From positions 74,389,556 through 74,453,555 of the forward strand of contig CM050449.1 of NCBI GenBank assembly GCA_027563935.2: a stretch of DNA of 64,000 bases, read 5' to 3'. This document shows, one piece after another, positions 22,560 to 32,811 of this stretch. Position 1 is the first letter of the stretch. Every line of letters begins with the position of its first letter. The DNA comes from Costus lasius. Lineage: Eukaryota; Streptophyta; Magnoliopsida; Zingiberales; Costaceae. The notes under the pieces were generated by a model, which worked only from the letters and a program-made list of their open reading frames with translations, was not told the DNA's origin and searched no databases. A program made the position numbers and the translations under genes.

Positions 22560-25500
22560 ATGCAAAGAGATATTGTACCTGGTGATCTACAGGAATCAGA
22601 ACCACAAATTGAAAGGACTTATCAGTGGTTGAGAAAAGGAGGGAGGTTACAGAGAGAAGAAATACCAATAGATATTGACCCAATACAACTTGATCTCACA
22701 ATGGCTGAGGGAAACAACAACAGAGCTTTGAGGGAATTTGCAACACCGAATGCACAAGGGTGGCACACTGGCATCACACGCCCACCTATATCTGCAAATA
22801 ATTTTGAGTTGAAGCCATCACTCATAGCAATGGTACAACAACACCAATTTGGGGGATCGCCGACTGAAGATCCAAACGAACGCCTATCTATCTTCTTGGA
22901 GTATTGTGACACCTTGAAGATGAATGGAGTTACCAATGATGCAGTCAGGATGCGACTCTTCCCATTCTCCCTTAGAGATAGAGCAAGAAGTTGGATGCAC
23001 AGTCTCAATCCAGCGAACATAACTACTTGGGAGGAACTATTACGAGCTTTCCTAGCAAAATATTTCCCTCCCAGTAAGACAGTGCTATTGAGAAACCAGA
23101 TTACTAGCTTCACACAAAGAGATGGTGAATCATTATATGAAGCATGGGAGAGATTCAAAGAGTTGCAAAGACTATGCCCACATCACGACCTAGAGAGATG
23201 GGTCCTTATACACACTTTTTATAATGGACCCAGTTACAACACTAGACTTACAGTAGATGCTGCTGCAGGGGGGGCACTTATGAATAGAACCTTAGAAGAA
23301 GCCACTGAATTGTTAGAAGATATGTCCATGAATCATTGCTCTTGGGCAGGAGAAAGGGGCAACACATCTAGAGCTTCTGCACCAGGGAGGTATGAGATAG
23401 ATTCTCTTACTAGTTTAGCAGTAAAAGTGGACTCCCTCTCTAAAAAATTTGATTCTTTTGGATTACATTATGCTGAAACTGTTAATGTCGTCTGTGAGAT
23501 ATGTGGAGTCACAGGGCATAACATGAATGAATGTCAGATTTTAATGCCTCAAGGGAATGATCCACAGATAGGACAAGTCCAAGCATTGGGAAGCTACAAT
23601 CAAAGGCCACAATTTGATCCATATTCTACTACATACAATCTAGGATGGAGAAGTCATCCCAATTTCTCTTACAGAACGAGTCTTGATCAAAGCCAAAATC
23701 AGTTTCAAAATAAGAATTTGGGACAGCTGCAGCATTACAAGGCAACTCAACCACCTAGATTCCAACCGAGGCCTTTTGCTCCACAACATCAACCGCCTGC
23801 TCCACAGCCACCGCAACCACAGAAGTCTTCTCTAGAGCTAACTTTGGAAAAGTTTATCAATACCCAAGAGAAGGCCAATGAGAATTTTGGAAACTCTATA
23901 AACCGACTTGACTCAAGAATAGATGCTATGGAAGCTCACAACAGGATGGTGGAAAATCAACTAGCCCACCTCGCTTCCACTTACGGTGGACACCCTGGGA
24001 AACTACCATCTCAACCCGAAGTGAATCCTAGAGAGCATTGCAATGCTATCACCATACACAGTGAGAAGCAACTTGATGAGCCTAGGATGAATTTGGACAT
24101 GGAAAAAGACCCTGGCAGTTTCTCAATCCCATGTCAGATTAGGAACGTGAGCTTTGATCGCGCTCTATGCGACCTTGGAGCCAGTGTGAGTGTTACACCA
24201 CTCTCAATTTGGAAGAAATTGGATCTAGGGGAATTGAAGAAGACAAGTGTCTCGTTACAACTTGCCGACCATTCGGTTCGGCACCCAGTGGGCATATTAA
24301 CGAATGTACCGATTAGAGTTGGTAAATTCATTATTCCGGTGGATTTCGTTGTGTTGGAGATGGAAGAGGATGCCCGACTTCCCATAATTCTTGGCCGACC
24401 CTTCTTGGCTACAGCCGGTGCTGTAATCAACGTCAAAAATGGAAAGCTCACGTTGAATGTCGGTGAGGATGTTATTGATTTTAATATTTTTGAATGTCTA
24501 AACCGTCCTTCTTTTGCAGGGACCTGCTATAGTGTAGATGTTGTGAAGGACGAGTTGGACAGCACATGTACCATTAGCAATAACTCTGATTCTTTGGAGG
24601 AATATCTACCTGGGAGTGAAAGGGGAGAAGAGGCTGAATTTGAAGTTGATACATGCTCACAACCACCGGATACCACCCCTCTCTATAACTTGAACCCCTT
24701 GGAGTGTTTCGACCTCAAACAACCACTTACCGCGGAAAAAGATGACAAAGAGGTTGAGTTCAAACAGTTACCGCATAACCTGAGGACATTTTTGGAGGAA
24801 GGCTACAAACCCACCGTTGAAGGCCAAAAACGGCTTAACCCAAACTTAAAAGGAATGGTAAAAAAGGAGATTTTGAAGCTTCTGGATTATTCAGAGATTG
24901 ATAGAATAGAGACACCAGAATCTGAGCTTCCGTACATATGGAATTCTCCCACTGCACTGCGAGATTCTTTTCTTCTCGAGGACTCTGTTCTACAAAGGAT
25001 TGAAGGGATACTGGAAGACTTGGATTTGCCTAAGCAATCCCATTCTAGAGATATAATTGAGAAAATTAAGTTGCTATCCAAAATTGTTGCTGTAACCGAT
25101 TGGGATAAGAAAAGTTCCACTAGGAGACCACCTCCTAATGCTGGTTTTATGGTCGTGGATTCTTGGCGAGATGGCCCACAGGCAATTTCTAATTCAGATT
25201 TTAATGAATTGAAAGCTAAATACGAAACACTTGAAAGAAAGTTTTCTGATTTAGTTGAGCACAATGATATGCTGGAGCAATCCCTAGTTCAGAGAAATTG
25301 CCTTGTGCAGAAATGGGAGAAAATGCTTAATAAATTTGAGATGCCTCCACAATCGAGTATGTTGGACCTAGGGGACAAGATTGAATGGCTAGGAAATTTA
25401 CTTATCGTGGTTCAGCAGGAAAGAGATGCACTGCAAATGAAGATCAAGAACATTAGGGATTCTTCTCAGATGGTCAAGGTTAATTTAGAGGAGTCATGCA

Positions 25501-25886
25501 AAAAGTTATCTGAAGCCTATTCAAAGGGTGAAATGATTAGATCCGAAAAAGATCTTCATTATGAGAAACTAGACAAGCTTAAATATGAAAATCTTGGACT
25601 TATAGAGAAAGTTTCCCAGCATGATTTTGACAAAGACTACTTTCAGAGAGAAACAAGTGCCCTAAAGGATAAGTTGGCTGACAAGGTTCAAGAGAACTTG
25701 CACTTGCATAATGTGGAAAATAAGTCAGAACCTGAAGTTTTTGATTCTAGTGATGGATTGGGTGTTGTTACCCGCTCAGGGAAAAAGGAGAAGCCTTCAT
25801 TTAAAACTTGGAAGCCTAAGATTACATCTAAAAAGAAGAATATGAAAAGAATTATTTTCCAAAGCCAATGGTGCTGGCGCATCTGA
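22560..25886 (+). CDS. chimeric Athila gag-protease polyprotein with a host coiled-coil C-terminus, 1108 aa
   Basis: One uninterrupted frame from ATG 22560. Residues 1-270 are Athila-type gag (RAFLAKYFPPSKTVLLRN, SLYEAWERFKELQRLCPHH). A CCHC knuckle lies at 312-325, a Pro/Gln-rich linker at 390-422, and a retropepsin-like protease with CDLGAS at 537-542 and ILGRPFL at 610-616. Residues 745-776 (EGQKRLNPNLKGMVKKEILK) are the N-terminal edge of Athila RT, after which RT stops abruptly. Residues from about 777 to 1057 are a coiled-coil segment resembling plant giant coiled-coil proteins of the At4g31570 type. The last 50 residues are basic and end at TGA 25884. A family member would continue into RT, RNase H and integrase; all are absent. 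The frame being open over 3.3 kb while the LTRs differ by about 3% is notable. Confidence 0.85.
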   Translation: MQRDIVPGDLQESEPQIERTYQWLRKGGRLQREEIPIDIDPIQLDLTMAEGNNNRALREFATPNAQGWHTGITRPPISANNFELKPSLIAMVQQHQFGGSPTEDPNERLSIFLEYCDTLKMNGVTNDAVRMRLFPFSLRDRARSWMHSLNPANITTWEELLRAFLAKYFPPSKTVLLRNQITSFTQRDGESLYEAWERFKELQRLCPHHDLERWVLIHTFYNGPSYNTRLTVDAAAGGALMNRTLEEATELLEDMSMNHCSWAGERGNTSRASAPGRYEIDSLTSLAVKVDSLSKKFDSFGLHYAETVNVVCEICGVTGHNMNECQILMPQGNDPQIGQVQALGSYNQRPQFDPYSTTYNLGWRSHPNFSYRTSLDQSQNQFQNKNLGQLQHYKATQPPRFQPRPFAPQHQPPAPQPPQPQKSSLELTLEKFINTQEKANENFGNSINRLDSRIDAMEAHNRMVENQLAHLASTYGGHPGKLPSQPEVNPREHCNAITIHSEKQLDEPRMNLDMEKDPGSFSIPCQIRNVSFDRALCDLGASVSVTPLSIWKKLDLGELKKTSVSLQLADHSVRHPVGILTNVPIRVGKFIIPVDFVVLEMEEDARLPIILGRPFLATAGAVINVKNGKLTLNVGEDVIDFNIFECLNRPSFAGTCYSVDVVKDELDSTCTISNNSDSLEEYLPGSERGEEAEFEVDTCSQPPDTTPLYNLNPLECFDLKQPLTAEKDDKEVEFKQLPHNLRTFLEEGYKPTVEGQKRLNPNLKGMVKKEILKLLDYSEIDRIETPESELPYIWNSPTALRDSFLLEDSVLQRIEGILEDLDLPKQSHSRDIIEKIKLLSKIVAVTDWDKKSSTRRPPPNAGFMVVDSWRDGPQAISNSDFNELKAKYETLERKFSDLVEHNDMLEQSLVQRNCLVQKWEKMLNKFEMPPQSSMLDLGDKIEWLGNLLIVVQQERDALQMKIKNIRDSSQMVKVNLEESCKKLSEAYSKGEMIRSEKDLHYEKLDKLKYENLGLIEKVSQHDFDKDYFQRETSALKDKLADKVQENLHLHNVENKSEPEVFDSSDGLGVVTRSGKKEKPSFKTWKPKITSKKKNMKRIIFQSQWCWRI
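24888..25740 (+). other. host-derived coiled-coil gene fragment captured in the Athila-type element
   Basis: Within the chimeric frame (residues about 777-1060) the sequence changes from RT to LEDSVLQRIEGILEDLDLP, VTDWDKKSS, AGFMVVDSWRD, HNDMLEQSLVQRNCLVQKWE and GDKIEWLGNLL. From family knowledge this motif order matches the central to C-terminal part of very large plant coiled-coil proteins (At4g31570-like, variously annotated golgin- or myosin-like). No RT catalytic motif is present. No stop or intron-like interruption is visible, as expected if it was copied from mRNA, though the parent's intron positions cannot be checked here. The exact left junction lies between about 24880 and 24950. 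Confidence 0.72.
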
Positions 25887-26490
25887 CCTCTATAATGCAT
25901 ATAAAGCTCCTGAGATCAAGCACGGAATTATTAGTAAGTCAGAAAATATCAATAGTCCAACCACTATCCCAAATATCATTCCAATAGATGTTGCAAATGA
26001 GGAAGTCAGGCTGAACAAAGTGGAGTTGGATGACTGGAAAAATGCAGCCGATATCTCGACTCCAAAACCAAAACCATCAGAGAATGGATAGCATGGTGTT
26101 GGAGCAACTAAGCATTATGATGGTGATGGTTTGGAAGCTACTGGTCAAAAGAAATACTCTAGAGACTCTCTTATGATGCTTGCGCAGCACCCCGCTCAAC
26201 TCCTAGTGGGCTTTGAAATTGGTTCAGACTTATCTAATTCACTGGTTACTATTCCTGAAGGAGGATCACCTTGTCCTGGTCCTGAACAAGGTCCTAACCA
26301 TGGAGTTTTGAGAGTTTCTTGTGGGCAGATATCCAGAAAGTATGGGGAGAATTTATCAGACCTAATGCAATCCCAGGGGGATGTTCCACGTAATGATTCT
26401 GATGGAGAAATACCCTCTCCATATTTTGTTCATGAGTCGCTTGAAAAGCAGAGCGTTGTCCGTCCTTCCGACCCCTCAACCCCACCTTGA
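25741..26490 (+). pseudogene. host-derived eIF4G fragment captured in the Athila-type element
   Basis: In a frame shifted from the chimeric CDS, from about 25850, the sequence reads KANGAGASDLYNAYKAPE, VELDDWKNAADISTPK, KKYSRDSLM, GFEIGSDLSNSL and NHGVLRVSCGQ, in that order. Plant eIF4G has the same series (DLYNAYKGPEE, DDWEDAADISTPK, KKYSRDFLL, LPEGFEI, NYGVLRNP) upstream of and around its eIF4E-binding region. eIF4G is the scaffold of the cap-binding complex. One in-frame TAG lies at 26089, and the frame ends at TGA 26488-26490. The join to the upstream coiled-coil fragment is within about 25740-25850. The fragment lacks the MIF4G domain, so it cannot act as eIF4G. Confidence 0.75.
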
Positions 26491-27335
26491 CACGACACTA
26501 GGGTCAAGCCAAAGACCTTAAAAATGGAGCGTCTTGGGAGGCAACCCAAGCTTTCTTCCTTGTCTTGCTAGTCCTTTTTGGTAGTTTACTTATCGGTGTT
26601 TTCATTAGTCTTGTTGTGGTGGTATTTTGGTTAGTTGACCACCTGCTTACTTTTCTTCCCACTATGTTGTCTCCTTCACCATGTGTTTGCTTTGCCAACT
26701 CTTCGGTGGTTTACTTTAGGGAATTTTCATTTATGGTTTTTATGTCTTGTGTCTTGATAACATCTTGATGGTATTATGGTACAGTTGGGATGGAATTTTT
26801 CCCTTTGTAGATCACCTGCTAATCCTTTTTGGGTAGATCACTTGACGGTATTTTGTTGATGTTGTGACGGCAGTCTGCTGCTGTTGCTATTTTGATTATC
26901 TTCTAGAGCCGGCTCCTCTGCGTTTTCAATGATGGGTTTCATGTGATACATTTTGATGACATTTTGCTGATTTTGTGATAGTGTTGAGGTGGTATTTGCT
27001 CCTATTCTATTATGATTGTCTCTTCGAGATTAATTCTATGTTTGAAATTGTCCAGGGATGATTTGGGAGTTTTTGGGGGTCAATCGCGTTATTTGCAGAA
27101 TTCCACGGGCGATCCAGCAATCACAACCTCGCCCCGTGGAACCCTCTATAAGCTGCGCAAGCTTAAGATAGTTTCTCCACAATTTCTTCCACGGCGGACC
27201 CAGTAATCAAAACCGCACCCCGAGGAACACTCTGTAGTCTGCGCGAGCTAAAGCTTAGTTGTTCCTCAGTATCTTCCGTGGCTGGCCAAGCGAACAAGAC
27301 CACAGCCGTGGAAACTGGAGGGGCCCTCCACTTGA
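26491..27335 (+). other. Athila-type post-pol region with hairpin modules
   Basis: Begins with a stretch that in Athila elements follows the end of pol, including CTTGGGAGGCAACCCAAGC (about 26531-26549, itself a hairpin: CTTGGG and CCCAAG). It is non-coding apart from short T-rich frames. From 27095 to 27320 three degenerate modules of the type found in the LTR recur (CCACGGGCG facing CGCCCCGTGG). Confidence 0.65.
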
Positions 27336-27620
27336 CTTCTGTCCACTGGCGCCCCCGCCCCCTTTACATCGGGGTCTGCCCCTCGATCATCTCAGGAGCC
27401 CTCCACGCATGAGCTCCTCCAACAACTACTGCAGAACCAACAGACCCATGGGCTCCAAATCGAGATGCTGTTGGACAATGTACAATGTATCTACGACCTC
27501 CTTCGCTCTCCTCACGACGAGGAGGACCAGCACATGCACGATGTCATAGATTCTTCTGAGGACTCCTCTGATGCCTTCGACGACGACCGTCGAGACGCGG
27601 GGGATGACCCCCGCGATTAG
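27336..27620 (+). other. acidic open frame upstream of the 3' LTR, Athila type
   Basis: A frame open from after a TGA at 27333 to TAG at 27618-27620, about 94 codons with no early ATG. The second half is Gln- then Asp/Glu-rich (ELLQQLLQNQQTHGLQIEML, then DEEDQHMHDVIDSSEDSSD). It may be the C-terminal end of the extra ORF or pseudo-env region of Athila elements. The homologous frame at about 19357-19572 is broken by a TAA. Function unknown. Confidence 0.45.
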
Positions 27621-28759
27621 CTTTGTGAGCTCTCTATACCTTCCCCCATTTCTGTACATTGTCTTGTTCTCCTATTTTGGCATCGAGGACGATGCCTTAT
27701 TTTGCTGTGAGGGGGGGGGGGGGGTAAGTTTTGAACTTATGATTTTTACTATGCTTTTACCATTTACATTAGTTAGACAACTACCTTACTTTGTTCAAGA
27801 AATCAACTATCTTGCTATGTTGGAAACTTGAATTCTCTATACTGAATATGTGGATTCATGATCTTACGCTTTTCTTGCTTGTTTTCAATCATAAAGTTGA
27901 TAGGTCCAATTGGTAAGATGTGACGATTTTTGTTCTTCTTGTGAATGATTTACTTGGGTATGCTTTGACTTTTCGCAACCTTATTTAGATTTATAAAATT
28001 CTGCATTTGGGAATTCCAATGGATGAGAATCATAGGGTAACATACTGGAATTTAGTTGAAGTTTTATTGACTGCGGTATGTTTAGTAACTTCAATGATGT
28101 GTTTGATTTTGGTTAGCTTGTTCGGTTGGCCTTATTACTTGTGAAGATGACAGATTCAGTGTTTGAGGTACCCTCCTTTCCATATTTTATTTCATCCTTA
28201 CTACACAACTAATTTTGTCAAAAAAAAAAAGATGGCAGAAAAAGATTTAAGGAACGTGACTCCGCTGAGCTATAGACAAGACGGATATAGACATGAGTCA
28301 TGTAAACCTACACTTGTTCTCAACCTACCGAAACATCTAAAGAGAGAAGTTGACAACTGTTTAGGTACGTTGCTTACATCACTCGATTAAAGGCCACACA
28401 ACAAAAAAAAAACAAAGATAAAAGAGAGAAATAGGAAGCAACTATGTTGTAGATAGGCCACCAAACAACGAGTGGATCTCATGCATTTGGGTTCTTGCAA
28501 GGTAAACAAAACTCATATACTACGCTGTGGTTCTTTGCATCCTACATGATATGAATCTTTAACTTGTTTCAACTGTGGGATCTTTTGACTTGATTCTTGA
28601 GGATGAACCAATTGCTTGGATTTTGAAATCTAAATGGGAAATGCTTGAGCTTAGCGTTTTCATCTAAATTCGTTCTCAAGTTGAGTATCTGATTCTTATT
28701 ACTTGGTTCTATTATTTTCATTGCTTGAGGGCAAGCAAGGATTTAAGTCTGGGAGATTT
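27621..28759 (+). other. untranslated region before the Athila-type 3' LTR
   Basis: Contains a 14-G run (27711-27724) and ends with the purine-rich AAGTCTGGGAGAT just before the LTR, the probable polypurine tract for plus-strand priming. It matches 19573-20740 closely; the main difference is a shorter segment near 28480-28500. Confidence 0.7.
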
Positions 28760-30379
28760 TGATACCTCGCATTTATATAGAGTTTTCGAGTATATTTTTG
28801 TGGGTATTCAGTGGGAATCGGGGTATTTTTACCTTGTTTGTCCACTTTTTGTGCTTATCTCTCAATTTGCTTCGGAATCTTCACCATTTCCTATTTTCAA
28901 TGATTTTTAGGTTAAATCACCATACTCTGTCACTTATTTGACGATTCTGAGGTTACCGGGTGATTCAGAAGGCGAAAACAAGTCAGCACACCAAATTTCA
29001 GCTTGATCGGAGTCTTCCATGAGTTTCACAGGTGACCCAGCGATGAAAACCACACCCGTGGAACTCTCTGTGGTTTGCGCAAGCACAAGAAAGTTTCTCC
29101 ACAGAAACTTCCTCGGGGCACTCAGCGATGCAAACCTCACCCCGAGGAACTCTCTGGAGGCAGCCAGCTTCGCAAGACAGCTTTTCCACAGAAACTTCCT
29201 CGGGGGACCTAGTGACGAAAACCTCACCCCGAGGAACTTTCGGTAAGCAGCGCAGTCGTTCTCCACAGTATCTTCCACGGGGCACCCAGCGACGCAGAAC
29301 CGAACCCGTGGAACCTACGCAGCTTTCTTCAGCCGCTGTGCGACCCCCCTGCACTAAAAAGGGCATAACTTATTCATTTCTTAACGGATTCGGGCGAAAC
29401 TGGCGCCGTTGGATCCATAATTTGAAGAGGCATCTGATGGGCAGGATTGGCCAGGTTTTCGACAGAGAGAAATAGGGAAAAAAGGGGAAAAATCGGGACG
29501 CCGCTAGGGGAAGCAGATTGCTTGTTTGGGTGTTGCAGCGACTGGCGATCAGGGAGGAGGTGACTTGGGAAAGGCGACCAGCATCCTTAGAGGCTTTTAT
29601 CTGGATCGACAGTGAAGGAGAAGGGCTACCTTTGAGTTTGGATTCGATTCTAACCCTTTCCCTCTTCTTCTTGATGTACTTTCTTGAATTATCTTTGTGT
29701 AAAACCATGATGATGACAGCTTAAACTCTTTAGTCGGAGATCAGGGTGTAGCCCTCTCTTAAATTTCTGGATTGTGATGATAAAAATATTTCTGATATTA
29801 TATCTTGGCATCTATTCGATTCCTTGGAGATTTATATACATGTTGTTTTAAATTGATCACTCAAATGACATTAGAGTAATGTGTGAAGAACCCACTATTA
29901 CAGACATTCCTTGGAGCGATCGTGTAGGGTTTGTAGCGAGAGCTAGGATCCTACATGAGGAAAAGGTCACGGTTGCTTGAATCCATCTATGCTATAGTTG
30001 CGCGTTGAGAGGCGGCTACTATACTAGATGTGAGTTATTTTCACGCGCTGAGAAGCGGTGATTACTTTCTAGGCATTTTTCTTTAGATCATGAGTAGTAA
30101 TTATCAGTTATTTATCGTACATCCTTTAATTTAATTGAGTGGTGAACCCATGATCTCCGATGTCTTTTAATCATTGTCAATCATCTTTCGTCGTACGTCT
30201 TTAGAATCCTCCTAGATTGCTGTTTGTTATTTTACTTCTTTTCTTTAGTTCATAAAACCCTTCCAAACTTGATTGTCTAGCTTTTGATCGATAGAATTGT
30301 CGATACTCGATTCTCCATCCCTGTGGGAACGATATTCTTACTGCACCGATACAGCCGTGCGCTTGCGGTGATAGCAACA
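28760..30379 (+). repeat. 3' LTR of Athila-type element
   Basis: 1620 bp, TGATACC...AGCAACA, partner of 20741-22358. It is followed directly by a Copia integrase fragment at 30380, with no detectable target duplication on the far left side because the left unit is truncated. Confidence 0.92.
28990..29335 (+). repeat. four hairpin-forming modules in the Athila-type LTR
   Basis: Modules spaced about 77-87 bp carry inverted arms around a variable GACCCAGCGATGAAAACC-like centre: TTCCTCGGGG facing CCCCGAGGAA in modules 2 and 3, and TTCCACGGGG facing ACCCGTGGAA in module 4. The same set is at about 20990-21320 in the other LTR. Confidence 0.8.
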
Positions 30380-30662
30380 TTAGGCAAAATGATAAAGGTG
30401 TCATTCACCAAGAAAGGTTAAAGGGCCACATGTTTGTTGGATTTTATACACAGCGATGTGTGTGGACCATTCAACAAACAATCCAGAGGTGGGTTTGTAT
30501 ACTTCATCACATTTACTAGCGATTTCAGTAAGTATGGTTATATCTATCTGATGACACATAAGTTTCAATCCTTGGAGAAATTCAAGGAGTTCAAGATTAA
30601 AATAGAGAACCAGCTTGGATGATCCATAAAGACTCTTCGATCTGATCAAGGTGGAGAGTACT
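30380..30662 (+). pseudogene. Copia element B integrase fragment, left part
   Basis: Reads LLDFIHSDVCGPFNKQSRGG, FITFTSDFSKYGYIYLMTHK and IKTLRSDQGGEY, the core of Ty1/Copia integrase including the first two acidic catalytic positions (HSD and RSD). Two stops are present: TAA at 30419-30421 and TGA at 30619-30621. The left edge abuts the Athila LTR; the right edge is the insertion point of the solo LTR, with GTACT duplicated. Confidence 0.9.
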
Positions 30663-31122
30663 TGTCACGCCCCGGCGGAAGCCGGCTATTTCTAGCTCAG
30701 GGTTCCCTAGGGAGTAACAATATTGATAGGAACCAGAGAACTACAAAAATCACAACTCCTTTATTTAATAAACAATCCAAATTTAATATCAACACAATAA
30801 CTGAATACAACTATCCAAATTATCAACTGAATAAAATACAAAAGACAACTATCTCAACTCGGGATGGTATCTGCTATCTACTCTATCCCTCCCATAAGCT
30901 AACTCTGTACCTGGAGGAGAAACAAAGGGAGTTAGCAGAAATGCTAAGTAGGAATCAACAAACATGGTGAGGGAATCAAATAACAGGATAATACAATAAC
31001 TGAAACAACGGTATACAAATAATATAGGAATGTCGTGCAAATCATCAAGCTGGCCACCCAGATCTCACTTAAGAGCCGCACTCATTTTCAGAGTGTTTCC
31101 ACTGTTGCTCATGCAATGGAAC

Positions 31123-31305
31123 GACTGTCCTAAACAGTCCGGAGTGTTGCGTCCAACACTGACATCCATAGTATTGTCCTAAGACAACTGGCGGTGCCGT
31201 ACCGGCATCTCAGATAGTCCGATGCGCGTCGGAACTATAACTCAGATAGTCTGATATAATCAGAACTATAACTCAGATAGTCTGATATAATCAGAACTAT
31301 AACTC
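31123..31305. repeat. chain of seven short hairpins in the solo LTR
   Basis: Consecutive perfect inverted repeats: GACTGT/ACAGTC (31123-31139), AGTGTTG/CAACACT (31143-31160), TTGTC/GACAA (31174-31187), TGCCG/CGGCA (31195-31207), CCGA/TCGG (31219-31232), then CTGAT/ATCAG twice (31251-31263, 31282-31294). The last three lie in a tandem repeat of about 31 bp. Confidence 0.8.
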
Positions 31306-32668
31306 AGATAAACAGGCCACTGGAGAATAGATCATCCAGATCAGAGGTCAAAATATAACACGACTTTATCATCTCAGATTTACAACGGTTCCACATACTT
31401 ATACGTCAATATCTCAGATACACAATTGTTCAACCAGGCTCATAAGCCAATATATATCAGATATCTCAAAACAGGTTTGTTAATCATGCACACAGAAATA
31501 GAATATGACCAATGAACAAGATAATTGAGGTCAACAGGAATTCAGAAACAAATCAAGCAGACGAAGCAATCAGATACCAGTGTCATTCTATCAAATGCAT
31601 CATATATTAAATCAAAGGATCAAACAACAATTCCCATAATTCATGACACTGTAACAAAGGAGTAGGGTAAGATTCCTACCTCGAACGATGTTATCCTGAA
31701 TTCTTTTGCAAGTCGATTATTGGATCAACCACTCTGTAACATGAATTTGCATATGAACTCTATCAATAATCATTCTAACTTGGAAACCAAAACTACCAAC
31801 ATGTAGAACACAACCCTAACCCTAGAGAACCAGTCTCAGATCATATGAACCGAACCTAAAACCCACTGAACCGGACAGAATTGCACTGAACCGCTCAAAT
31901 TCACCCTGAACCAAGTTAAACCGAGACTTCAAACTTCAATTACACAAAATATAAACCTCATCTAAAGCTATACAGACTACCATTAGATAGGAAATTTAAT
32001 TATCTTTCCAACGGCTACCTGAACCGGCCCAGATTCGACCGCATCGGGGTCGAATCGGTCGAAATTCAATTACTGACCCGATACTGGAATTGAACCGCTC
32101 GGTCCGGTTTAATTCGATTTCAAAACTCAGCGACCGGTTTATTTATAAATAAACCGCCCCCAAATCTTAATTTTGGATCGAACCGACGTTCGCCCGCGCC
32201 GCCCAAACGCTGCCGCGCAAGGCTGCCGGACTTGCGTCCGCTGCTTGCGCCGGCGAGCTCCCGAGGGCGCGTCGAAGAGCCGTTCGCTGCCAAACTTCGC
32301 CAGAACACTTCTGACGACGAGACGAGCATCCACGACCAGCTTCGGCGAGCTTTCGACCCACGGTCGAAGCTTCCGAAGCAACAGCAGGTATCGACGGTGG
32401 CGCCGCCGCCGTCGATACACAAAACATACCCAAACCGAAACGAAACTTCACTAAAACTTCACAGAAGCTTACATACCTTGCTACGACGATGTATCGTAGC
32501 CCAGAACACCGAGATCGCCGTCGACGAAGGCGCTGGATGGCTGGAACACGAGGCGGCGCCGCTAGAACTCCGGCGACTGGTTTGAGCGTGATTTCTCCTT
32601 CCTGGCGGCGCTTCGAGGGGTGAGGATGTTCCAGGGTTCGAATCAAATCCACGAGAGGAGAAGCCCTA

Positions 32669-32677
32669 TTATATATA
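32669..32677 (-). promoter_or_regulatory. TATA box of the solo LTR, minus strand
   Basis: TATATATAA on the minus strand, in a C/T-rich downstream context typical of plant start sites. It supports the proposed minus orientation of this LTR. Confidence 0.55.
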
Positions 32678-32811
32678 GGCAAATCGCGTTCCCTACGGCG
32701 AGAACGCGGCGGCGACCAAATCGCCGAGAAAATCGGGGAAGACGACGGGTTGACTCGGTCCCCGAATTCAAATTTAAATATATTATAAAAAGAACAAATA
32801 CTATATTAAAA

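Noticed and set aside
32120..32682. GC-rich overlapping open frames on both strands, gene-like in length
   Set aside because: They lie within a solo LTR bounded by a 5-bp target duplication, have low-complexity Arg/Ala composition and no known domain.
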